64,000 nucleotides of DNA from a virus, in the IMG/VR virus record IMGVR_UViG_3300032770_000012, positions 1 to 64,000 of that record; one strand, given 5' to 3'. The position numbers and the translations under genes were made by a program. Shown here piece after piece: positions 1 through 7,631 of the stretch. The notes below the pieces were generated by a model, which was given only the letters and a program-made list of their open reading frames with translations, searched no databases and was not told the DNA's origin. Numbering within the stretch: position 1 is the first letter of the stretch; every line of letters begins with the position of its first letter.

Positions 1-8
1 TAGCGTTT

Positions 9-21
9 GTCCAGACTGGAC
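9..21. promoter_or_regulatory. dispersed 13-bp palindrome, copy 1
   Basis: Exact GTCCAGACTGGAC (6-bp arms around a central A), just downstream of the stop of the leftmost minus-strand gene. It belongs to the family of near-identical palindromes scattered over the window. Likely a protein-binding site; the binder is unknown. Confidence 0.75.
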
Positions 22-28
22 TGGAGTG

Positions 29-406
29 TTATGACTTAGCGTAGTTAGGAAAGAGTCCCCGCATCGCAACACCAGCTTCTCTACGATACATAAAACCAAT
101 TACATCACGCTTCTGTTCGAAGGTGAAGGACGCCCACAGGAACGACGGCAGACCAACAAAGTCCGGGTAAACCCATCTCGGCTTACCTCCAAGCGTGTGA
201 AAGCCGATGCGGTCGATCACCCGGATCGTAAGCTCTATGGGGTCTCCGATCAACTTGGCGGTGTAATAGGTCTCCCCGCCTGACTGGAATGAATCTCCCT
301 GCGTGAATTCGGTTCCGGGGATCAGTTTCCCAAGCAGGGCCACGCTTTCCGTGAACGCGGTGGGGTTGTTGTGCTTGTCGGTCCTGTATTGGTCGGCTGG
401 AGTCAT
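29..406 (-). CDS. hypothetical protein, 125 aa
   Basis: I do not recognise this protein. It is soluble-looking, with aromatic residues in its C-terminal half (WVYPDFVGLPSFLWASF), and no signal peptide or membrane segment. Its start overlaps the stop of the holin-like gene upstream by four bases (ATGA), so it is probably translationally coupled to it. It is the last minus-strand gene before the left window edge. Position beside a holin candidate would suit a lysis or late function, but nothing in the sequence identifies an enzyme. Confidence 0.7.
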   Translation of the reverse strand: MTPADQYRTDKHNNPTAFTESVALLGKLIPGTEFTQGDSFQSGGETYYTAKLIGDPIELTIRVIDRIGFHTLGGKPRWVYPDFVGLPSFLWASFTFEQKRDVIGFMYRREAGVAMRGLFPNYAKS

Positions 407-657
407 GGCTTTATTGACGTGTCGGACACTATTCTGGTCGCAGCCTCCGGAGTCGCCGCTCTCGTCCCTCCGGATACGTCATGGTCTTTGCTCAGTACGC
501 CAATGGCGAACACTATGAGAGCGATCTGAACTTTGGGATCGTGTATCGCCGCAGAGAACGAGGAATCGCTGACGGCCTGCCAGGCCGCGACGAATGCCGA
601 TAGCAATCCGGCTACGGTGGTCTTCCAGGACGTAATGCTCGGCAGTTTAATGGTCAC
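403..657 (-). CDS. holin-like small membrane protein
   Basis: 84 aa with two hydrophobic stretches (about residues 13-31 and 44-57), the second followed by SKDHDVSGGT. This arrangement, a hydrophobic helix then a charged '(A/S)KDxxVTGG' tail, is common in small phage proteins annotated as holins. It lies at the end of the tail-fibre gene run, a usual place for lysis genes, and overlaps the next gene by ATGA. No endolysin was found next to it in the window. Holin function is inferred from size, topology and position. Confidence 0.55.
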   Translation of the reverse strand: MTIKLPSITSWKTTVAGLLSAFVAAWQAVSDSSFSAAIHDPKVQIALIVFAIGVLSKDHDVSGGTRAATPEAATRIVSDTSIKP

Positions 658-660
658 GGT

Positions 661-1368
661 TCATTCTATACCGCATCGCGCGCTTACGTCCATCCAGGCG
701 AGCCACTGAGGCCGGTTGGCAGCACTACCGCCGTCGGTCCCTCTCCGGATTGGCGCGGCAGGCGGAGATGGTGGCAAACAGGCAACCACATCGATCACCT
801 GGAATGCCTTGATCCTTTGCCCGCTGATGTTCTTCAATACGTCCACCCCCTGCGGGACAAAGGTAACAAGCAATCCGCCGACATTGATCGGCCCTACCCT
901 TGCGGCTTGCACGCCTTGCTTCCGCAGTTTCTTGGCCGCTTTCCACGATCCTCCGGCCCAGACAGCATACATGGAGTTTTCCGTGCAGGCATTGGTGCTC
1001 GGGGCGACCGTTCCGTTCAACGGCAGGACCGGTGGTACGCTCCCAGGATTCGGAGCGCCTTTGGCAATGATTGGAGCCACGGTGTGATCGTAAAACGTAT
1101 GTCCGGTAGCAAGCCCAACCTCAATCGCCGTACTCATGGCGACCGCTCCCGAGAGTCCTCCGATCAGAACTCCGATCGATCCGTCCGAGAGGATTTCTCC
1201 AGCAATGTTGTGCCAGTTCAAGCCGCTCCTGGTGTCGATGATGGCCTGACCAGCGGAGGGAGAAATATACTGGATGCCATTTTCTGACGCGGCCTGGTAG
1301 AGTAACCCGGCAGGAACAGATTGTGCGGCGAGTACCGGAGCAAGCCCAACGATCAACGCCAGCTTCAT
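661..1368 (-). CDS. exported hypothetical protein
   Basis: 235 aa. The N-terminus MKLALIVGLAPVLAAQS is a short Sec-type signal peptide with cleavage predicted after Ala-Gln or Ala-Ala. A second hydrophobic, glycine-rich segment (about residues 63-88) could insert in a membrane or form a fusion-peptide-like helix. The rest contains scattered Cys (ACTENS, VVACL, ARCG) that could form disulfides outside the cytoplasm. No family recognised. It belongs to a run of genes whose products all begin with signal peptides, unusual for phage structural genes. Confidence 0.65.
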   Translation of the reverse strand: MKLALIVGLAPVLAAQSVPAGLLYQAASENGIQYISPSAGQAIIDTRSGLNWHNIAGEILSDGSIGVLIGGLSGAVAMSTAIEVGLATGHTFYDHTVAPIIAKGAPNPGSVPPVLPLNGTVAPSTNACTENSMYAVWAGGSWKAAKKLRKQGVQAARVGPINVGGLLVTFVPQGVDVLKNISGQRIKAFQVIDVVACLPPSPPAAPIRRGTDGGSAANRPQWLAWMDVSARCGIE

Positions 1369-1371
1369 GGC

Positions 1372-1980
1372 TTATTGTTTCTGCCAATATGTGCTGCGTC
1401 CCATTCCGTTCGACACGACATCGAGCACATAGGTTCCGGTCGAATCCTTGTATGGCTCTCCGTACTTGGCTCCGCCAGCTTCATACTCAAGCGTTGCTGG
1501 ATAATTCGGAAGATAGATGTCTCCCACCGCGAGCGGGCCGATTGGGCTCTGGTTTGGCGGAACAGGGATCGGGGCGGGTGGCGGATTGAAGGGCGGATAG
1601 TCAGCCAGGTTGATCGAGACCTTGATGCTTCCAGGTGGTGGAATAGTGGGGTACGGTCCTAGTGTTCCAGGAGTGTCTAGCCCTGGCTCGGAGTACTGCC
1701 CCGGCATCCCGAGACCGGGCTGTAAGGCCGAGGGCACCCAGATCAGTCCAGCCGCAAGGCGCTGTTCCATGCAAAGAAATGGGTCCCAACCAAATGCCAT
1801 GATCGGAGCGTCGATCAGGAATCCTCTACGTGCGAGTATTGCAGCGCGCCCGGCGCGCGCCGCGATGTTCTGCTCGCTGTCGTCGGGAAGCGCCAATAGC
1901 GCGGCTATCTCCGGAGGCTGCGAGGCGAGATAGGCCGCATTGAACGTTTGTTGCTGCGTAGGAGTCGGGGAGTTGGGCAT
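1372..1980 (-). CDS. proline-rich hypothetical protein
   Basis: 202 aa from the ATG at 1980 (MPNSPTPTQQQ). A longer reading frame extends upstream to 2184 but overlaps the collagen-like gene in another frame, so the 1980 start is preferred; GAGG lies about 12 bases upstream. The N-terminal third is helical (AAYLASQPPEIAALLALP); the middle is a proline-rich linker (PPFNPPPAPIPVPPNQ). No signal peptide, unlike its neighbours. Likely a tail-associated or linker protein, function unknown. Confidence 0.65.
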   Translation of the reverse strand: MPNSPTPTQQQTFNAAYLASQPPEIAALLALPDDSEQNIAARAGRAAILARRGFLIDAPIMAFGWDPFLCMEQRLAAGLIWVPSALQPGLGMPGQYSEPGLDTPGTLGPYPTIPPPGSIKVSINLADYPPFNPPPAPIPVPPNQSPIGPLAVGDIYLPNYPATLEYEAGGAKYGEPYKDSTGTYVLDVVSNGMGRSTYWQKQ

Positions 1981-1993
1981 TATCTTGTGATCC

Positions 1994-2608
1994 TCATTGC
2001 ATTCTGAAAACGGTTCGGTCAAAGAACAGCCAGTAGAACTTTCCCGCCGCAAGCGCGCCCGGCTTCGGGTCGGTCGTTCCGTCATTCTGCTTGATTGCTC
2101 GCGGTCCAAGGCTGCTAATGTTGAGCGTCGCCGGGCCAGCGCTGGAAACGTCCGGTCGGAATACGACGAACTGCCCTTCCACATAGGCCGTCGCCTGCGT
2201 CAGATTGCAGCTATAGGCGGCTGTCCCTGCCTTCGAGGCGCAATACCACGGTTGTCCACTCTGGGCGTTGAGGATGCTAAGAGCGACAGCGGTATCCAAA
2301 GATGCGGTGCATACGGTCTGGCTCGCAGCGCTTGTTTTGCAAGTGACTACGATTCCCACGCCAGAACCGAGAGTGATGTTAGAGCCGGAACCGCTTCCGG
2401 GCGGTCCCTGCGGCCCTGCTGGACCAGTTGCTCCAGTTGCTCCAGTTGCTCCAGTTGCTCCGGTTGCTCCAGCGGGGCCAGCGGGGCCAGCGGGGCCGGT
2501 GCATTGCAATGTTGGAGGATTGGTTGCGGAGACCGTGCATGGCAGCATGATCTGGATTCCCTGCGCAGAGGCGATTGATCCGAACAGCAGAAGAACTCCT
2601 AGTTTCAT
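1994..2608 (-). CDS. exported collagen-like (Gly-X-Y) protein
   Basis: 204 aa. Signal peptide MKLGVLLLFGSIASAQG, a short globular start, then an uninterrupted Gly-X-Y tract at about residues 38-70 (GPAGPAGPAGATGATGATG), then a C-terminal domain of about 130 residues. Collagen-like tracts trimerise and are frequent in phage fibres, where they join a shaft to a receptor-binding head. The export signal is odd for a virion protein. The start overlaps the stop of the 1285-aa protein (ATGA), so both are likely co-translated. Confidence 0.75.
   Translation of the reverse strand: MKLGVLLLFGSIASAQGIQIMLPCTVSATNPPTLQCTGPAGPAGPAGATGATGATGATGATGPAGPQGPPGSGSGSNITLGSGVGIVVTCKTSAASQTVCTASLDTAVALSILNAQSGQPWYCASKAGTAAYSCNLTQATAYVEGQFVVFRPDVSSAGPATLNISSLGPRAIKQNDGTTDPKPGALAAGKFYWLFFDRTVFRMQ
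2424..2495. repeat. 9-bp tandem repeat encoding the Gly-X-Y tract
   Basis: Eight 9-base units: four CCAGTTGCT, one CCGGTTGCT and three CCAGCGGGG, read on the minus strand as Gly-Ala-Thr and Gly-Pro-Ala triplets. Perfect units at the DNA level favour slippage, so the length of the collagen-like shaft could vary between isolates in steps of three residues without a frameshift. Confidence 0.85.
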
Positions 2609-5600
2609 AGCGACAAATCATTGGCGGTTGCTATCACAGCGCCAGAGGAATCCAAGAACAGAATTTGATAGTAGAGTTTTCCGATCGCCGGGTCCCAAGG
2701 GATTGTGACCGATCCGGTGGAACTATTTATCGTTTGCGCTGCGCTGTTCGCGAGAGCGTATGGCGTGTGAGCGTAGCGAATCTGGATTGAGGCTGCATTG
2801 CCCAAGTTCACATTGAGCGTTGGAGGATTGTATTCTGCCGCTCCATTGTTGGCGCATAAATAGATGACCGTTCCGCCCGTTGGGAACGTGGGGGTATCTG
2901 ACGTTGCTCCTACTGCTAGTTGCGTGACCGTAATCCCGTTGACGCTGTGCAGAACGTACCGAATCGGCGCTTGACCCGCGACCGTGCAACCGGAGATGTC
3001 AATCGTCCGGCTGATTGGTGCGCCGAATGCGGATTGAATCAGCAGTAAATTGCCTTTGCTGGACGACCGCAGATCGCAGTCGAACCAAAACCCAAGACCA
3101 GGACAACCGTTGGCGGCTGGGGTGCCGTACAGATAGCCGGTTTGCGCGAAGCGCTGCGAAGCCAGTTGCGGAGTAGCATGAGCCCAATATCCCGCCATCA
3201 TCGAGCTGTCGCCGTTGTCATAGAACGGATGAATAGACGGCTGTAGTTCGTGAGCTGTGCTGTTGACTGCGAGAGTTGCTGCACTGTAATAACTGAAACT
3301 GTTGTACGGGCCGATATTGTCATAGAGCCGGGTGCCGGTACCGCGTGCTACGGCGGCTTGCATGTCAATCCATGCACCTTGGTAAGGTCCAGTCAGGGTC
3401 TCTTCGCTGCCACCCTCCGAGGACTGATACGCCGAGTAGAGCCCTTTGTGGTACTCGGCGTCCGGGTAAAGCTGTACACTTATCGTTCCGGAGGCGTCAC
3501 CAGACGGCAGGTATTCCATGACTTTGCTGGTGGTGTTGCAGTTCGGGTCTGGCAACGGGACCATTGTACTTGGAGAATAAAACGTGGTGGAGTTATAGTA
3601 ACTCGCACCGGCTCCTATGACACCTGTGAGAGTAAAATCCTGACCATTGTGGATGCAATGGTCCGTGGCGGGCAAGTTAAAATTATCGACGTGCCCGCCG
3701 CCCTGCGTTGTCAAGGTAATATTTGTCAGGGACAAAACACTGCCGTCAGACCAGTGCATTGTCCCGCCACTACCTTCGTCAGTCTTGACCTGCCCGCCAC
3801 TCGACGTGGCTCCGTTGCCGTTGGTGGCAAGAGTGAACTCTGTTGGGCTCACAATCGATGCCACCGTATAGGTCCCGCTGTTCAGAGACGTCATCCCGGT
3901 GACGCCAGTAAAGCTCACCAGGCTATTGACAGTAAGGTTATTGGCTGTGCTGGTCACAACATCGACCGGCACGCCAGATCCAGTGGTGATAGTCGTGATC
4001 GATCTGGGACCTCCACCCGGCACCAAATGCGCGCCCTCGCGGGCCACCCGAAGTGTGGTAGAGGTAGGCGCTGCGGTTACGCAAAACGTAGCGTTCCAAT
4101 CTGAGTTACTCGAACCACTGATAACTAACTGGGTCCCGCAGTGGCCGATGACATTACGGATGCCGTGATCGGACGGAAAAGTGCATGTGTCTCCACTGCA
4201 ACTCGTGCCGCTCAGAGAGTTTGGTTCGGCAAGGTAATAGTCGGACAGAATCCCGCCCACTTGACCTAGAAATGCTCGCTGACTTCCGGCGTTACCGATG
4301 ACGGCGCGGAATTCATAGGCTGGATTCCCTGTGATTGCGTTCCCGCCTGGTCGTAGGTTAATGAGGTCTACCAGTTGCGCGAGTTGCGGAGTGTTGGTAC
4401 GCCCGATACCAATGTAAACTTCACAAAAATCTGAAAAGCTGGAATTGCCGCAGTACATAGGGGAAGGTAGAATATTTCCACCATTCTGATTTGACGCCAT
4501 CGGATGCCCAATAGTCGGATGCGGATTAGCGGCCCTCAATTGAGAAATCAGGGTGTTATAAATTGAATTCGGCATGAAGTCTTTCGCGGCGTCTTCCTGA
4601 TGCCAAGCGAAAGTGTTGATAGTACCAGAAGCAATGTCAAGGTTAGTGGCACCGCTGGGCGCGGTAAACGTGTTCCCGGACCCAAGGCTATACGCGCCTG
4701 GATTGGAGTCAAGCGCTGTGCCTGTTCCTGAGATACTGAACTTGCGGTTGCAGTTCGCATAGTCCATGCCGAAGCTTGTGTATGGTCCGCCCGCAAAGGT
4801 CAGAGAAGGCCATGTGATTGTGCCTATCGGAGGGGTTGCGTTGTTGGTAGTGATCCTTGTAGGGCCACTGGTTGCCCCAATAGTTCCTACCGGACCTGGA
4901 TAGGTGAGTTGCTGGTAATTTCCTTCGTCATGACCGCTGAAACCGATGGCATTGTGAGGGAGCCAATAGCCTGCCACCCAAGACATAGGGGCCTTGGTCC
5001 ACCCTGCGTTGTTGTTGTAGCCGATTGTATAAGCCCAGAAATAATCGGCTGTGCTGCCCAAACCGTCAGGATAACCGTTTCCGGCGCTATTGCAAGACAA
5101 CTCGCCACTCAAGACCGGATGAAAATACAACGGTGCCCCATTCGTGTAGTTCGCGTAGTTGGTCCATTTTGCAATGTAATTTTGAACGTCGGTTTTGAAA
5201 GTGTTTTCCGAGGTCGCCATTGCAGTTTCGCCTGTCGCACCTGGTTCAACCGAATTAAACCCTGCTACTGTATAGGCAACTCCGAAAAGGGAGAGGCGAT
5301 TCTGGATGAGAGGATCGGCAAAACCAGACAGGGTTGATGAAGTGTTAAAGGAGTCCGCCAGCCACATGCAATCGGAAGCGCTCGTGCAGGTGGTGTGAAT
5401 CTGCCCATCGGTTCCGAAATGCGGAATGGGGCCGGGTGAATTATTCACCATTCCGTAGATAGACACCGTAGGTCCGGTCGATGGTGTCATGATGCCGCTG
5501 ACTGTCGCCGTGACGATACAGAGTCCGAAGTTGACTCCAGATGTTGCACTGACCAGTCCTGAACTGTTGACCGAACAGATGCGAGTGCTCGCAGGGTTCG

Positions 5601-6462
5601 ACTGGTTAACTGTAGTAATATCCGTGGTTCCCCACGTTACAGAGGAGCATGCGCCGCCGTCCGAGCCATCCGCGTTGCGTTTCTTGCACGTAAGCTGAAT
5701 CGTTCCGTTTGCCGGAATGGTCCAGTTTATCGGGCTGATAATCGCCTCACTCGCTGTGGTTGAGTTGGAGAACGTGATTTGCTTGCACCACTCACCCAAT
5801 GGCGCATGAAGTGTATTGTCCTTTGTGAACATACACACTAGGTGCGATCCGTTGGGCCATGCCGAGGAATCGAGTATCGCACTCGTGGGTGATCCTTGGC
5901 CCGAGTTACGATAATCTCCGTCCACTGAGGTATTGAGCGACTTGCTGTCGGTACCGGAGTTCGTTCCCGTGAAACTCGCCGAGAAATTGCACTTGCCGGT
6001 CCAGGTCGTGGTCGTACACCCCGAACCTCCTGTACCGTTGGTCACCGTCAAAGCCGAGAAGTAAATCTGCGATGGCGTGTACCGAAAGGCGTTATTGATC
6101 GTGATGCCGGTATTTGTCGCGGTGCAGAGCAAGCTGTTCGCGGCATCGTACACGTTGACTGTGATCCAGCCATAACCCGGCGTATCGAATCGTAGGTTGG
6201 TGTTCCATGTCATTGACCACTGCGGTTGGCCGGAAGTGAGCCAGATGCGACTACCCGGAGATGGTTGCGTGTCGCCATCGAAAATCACTTCGACGGAATG
6301 GGCTGATGGAGCGCCGCTGATGCTTCCCGTGATGTTGTACGCTAGGCCGTTTATAGTTGCATTGCTGGCCGGGGTAGTGACGGGGCAGGTCGGAACTGCG
6401 TACAGTTCCGTGGCACAAAGAACAAGGAAGGAAACGATAATTTTATTGAACATAAGCCGCAT
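2605..6462 (-). CDS. large exported adhesin/tail-fibre-like protein
   Basis: 1285 aa, the largest protein in the window. An N-terminal signal peptide (FNKIIVSFLVLCATELYAVP) precedes an Ig-like region (about 25-130), a bacterial Ig-2-like region (about 245-340, SVNSSGLVSATSGVNFGLC), a long region with Cys pairs and aromatic residues that resembles carbohydrate-active or adhesin folds, and a Thr/Ser/Gly-rich stretch (about 830-910) like those in tail-fibre and FCCH-type modules. It ends with a beta-rich domain. Probably a surface-binding fibre or secreted adhesin; no catalytic motif was identified. It overlaps its neighbours at both ends. Confidence 0.65.
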   Translation of the reverse strand: MRLMFNKIIVSFLVLCATELYAVPTCPVTTPASNATINGLAYNITGSISGAPSAHSVEVIFDGDTQPSPGSRIWLTSGQPQWSMTWNTNLRFDTPGYGWITVNVYDAANSLLCTATNTGITINNAFRYTPSQIYFSALTVTNGTGGSGCTTTTWTGKCNFSASFTGTNSGTDSKSLNTSVDGDYRNSGQGSPTSAILDSSAWPNGSHLVCMFTKDNTLHAPLGEWCKQITFSNSTTASEAIISPINWTIPANGTIQLTCKKRNADGSDGGACSSVTWGTTDITTVNQSNPASTRICSVNSSGLVSATSGVNFGLCIVTATVSGIMTPSTGPTVSIYGMVNNSPGPIPHFGTDGQIHTTCTSASDCMWLADSFNTSSTLSGFADPLIQNRLSLFGVAYTVAGFNSVEPGATGETAMATSENTFKTDVQNYIAKWTNYANYTNGAPLYFHPVLSGELSCNSAGNGYPDGLGSTADYFWAYTIGYNNNAGWTKAPMSWVAGYWLPHNAIGFSGHDEGNYQQLTYPGPVGTIGATSGPTRITTNNATPPIGTITWPSLTFAGGPYTSFGMDYANCNRKFSISGTGTALDSNPGAYSLGSGNTFTAPSGATNLDIASGTINTFAWHQEDAAKDFMPNSIYNTLISQLRAANPHPTIGHPMASNQNGGNILPSPMYCGNSSFSDFCEVYIGIGRTNTPQLAQLVDLINLRPGGNAITGNPAYEFRAVIGNAGSQRAFLGQVGGILSDYYLAEPNSLSGTSCSGDTCTFPSDHGIRNVIGHCGTQLVISGSSNSDWNATFCVTAAPTSTTLRVAREGAHLVPGGGPRSITTITTGSGVPVDVVTSTANNLTVNSLVSFTGVTGMTSLNSGTYTVASIVSPTEFTLATNGNGATSSGGQVKTDEGSGGTMHWSDGSVLSLTNITLTTQGGGHVDNFNLPATDHCIHNGQDFTLTGVIGAGASYYNSTTFYSPSTMVPLPDPNCNTTSKVMEYLPSGDASGTISVQLYPDAEYHKGLYSAYQSSEGGSEETLTGPYQGAWIDMQAAVARGTGTRLYDNIGPYNSFSYYSAATLAVNSTAHELQPSIHPFYDNGDSSMMAGYWAHATPQLASQRFAQTGYLYGTPAANGCPGLGFWFDCDLRSSSKGNLLLIQSAFGAPISRTIDISGCTVAGQAPIRYVLHSVNGITVTQLAVGATSDTPTFPTGGTVIYLCANNGAAEYNPPTLNVNLGNAASIQIRYAHTPYALANSAAQTINSSTGSVTIPWDPAIGKLYYQILFLDSSGAVIATANDLSL

Positions 6463-7630
6463 TCATCTGGCCCCCGCCCGCGCTAGCTGTCCACGGGGCC
6501 GCGCCATCGAGGATCAGGACAAACGGCAGGATCGCCGTCGCAGTGTCGGTGAATGTGATGCCGTCCGAAGTGGCCGTCTGAACCGTTGCACCGAACGGTG
6601 TCAATGCTTCTGAGGCTGCGGCGCTATCGATGGTATAGGTTACCGTGTCCCATCTATTGGACGACGTGTCGGACTGCGTACTCTCGCACATTGTCACCCG
6701 CACGGTCGTCCCGCCAGCAATCGTCTGTGTTGAAGTGAATGATTGCCGCAACCATCCCTGGTTAGTGGTCGTGAGTCCAGCGAATTGGGCGTGAGCCACA
6801 CCGTTGGTGTGCGCCAACAGAGTTGGGGTTGTTGTCCCGCCCGTATAAATGCAGTACTGAAGGTTTCCGGTCGGAGTGCCTACCTCGCGGTTTATCCACA
6901 TCGATACGCCGGTCACTTGCAGTGTGACGTTCGCGGGAAGCGTAAACTTTACGCCGATCTGATTGGCTGCGAACACACCGTTGGTCGTGCCGGTTTGCGC
7001 ATAGTTGGTCGCAAGGAATCCGTCGTGGGTCGAATCACTCCAATCCAACCTTAATCCCCAAATGTTGTAGTTTACGCTCGCACCGGTCCATGTACTTCCT
7101 GAATCTGTTGATACCTCGCTGGCCCAAGTGAGCGCTGCAACGCTTGTAAGCCCGGTCTGTGCGGAGGCATTGGCCCCTCCGTATACGCTCAGGTAGTTGC
7201 TCGCGGGCGTTCCGTTTGCGTTCTTGATGACGACCCAGTACTGCGTCCCGGCTGTGTAACTCCCCGTGAACCCGTTGAAGACCACTGTGCCGGTTACTAC
7301 GGTGGCCGGGGTTGTCGATGTCGAGGTTTCAAGAACCGTGCCTGATGGCGTGCTGGTACCGCCCGCTACCGGGGTAGTCGATTCAATGCTGGCCGTGATG
7401 TCACCGGAGCCCAATGTGCCGGTAACGATACCTGATACTGCGAGAGTGCTCAGCGTCTTCGTTGCCTGAGGCACGAAGGAAAAGGCGCACCATCTGCCTG
7501 CTGCGCTGGTTGCACATGAGACTCGATTGGGCCCGCTGTTTGGAATGAACCCCACAAACTGCGGGAAGCGGCTGCCTTGCGCGAGTAGCGAATTGCAGGA
7601 AATTGCGAGGAGTAGAAACAAGCGTTTCAT
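6443..7630 (-). CDS. exported beta-rich structural-region protein
   Basis: 395 aa from the ATG at 7630 (MKRLFLLLAISCNSLLAQG, a clear signal peptide). An ATG at 7645 is possible but overlaps the upstream gene and weakens the signal. The body is Thr/Ser/Gly-rich and beta-predicted, with two similar lectin- or jelly-roll-like halves (each has an AGTQYWVVI- or AGGTTVRVTM-like strand). Adjacent to the tail-fibre-like 854-aa gene. Likely part of a receptor-binding or surface-decorating assembly; function inferred from context. Confidence 0.6.
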   Translation of the reverse strand: MKRLFLLLAISCNSLLAQGSRFPQFVGFIPNSGPNRVSCATSAAGRWCAFSFVPQATKTLSTLAVSGIVTGTLGSGDITASIESTTPVAGGTSTPSGTVLETSTSTTPATVVTGTVVFNGFTGSYTAGTQYWVVIKNANGTPASNYLSVYGGANASAQTGLTSVAALTWASEVSTDSGSTWTGASVNYNIWGLRLDWSDSTHDGFLATNYAQTGTTNGVFAANQIGVKFTLPANVTLQVTGVSMWINREVGTPTGNLQYCIYTGGTTTPTLLAHTNGVAHAQFAGLTTTNQGWLRQSFTSTQTIAGGTTVRVTMCESTQSDTSSNRWDTVTYTIDSAAASEALTPFGATVQTATSDGITFTDTATAILPFVLILDGAAPWTASAGGGQMNAAYVQ

Positions 7631-7631
7631 A

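Noticed and set aside
2424-2495. CRISPR array
   Set aside because: The repeat units are contiguous, nine bases long and coding; no spacers.
3250-4104. Long open frame on the plus strand opposite the 1285-aa gene
   Set aside because: It is a mirror of the coding strand of a large low-complexity gene, is Cys/Arg-rich without domains, and has no ribosome site.
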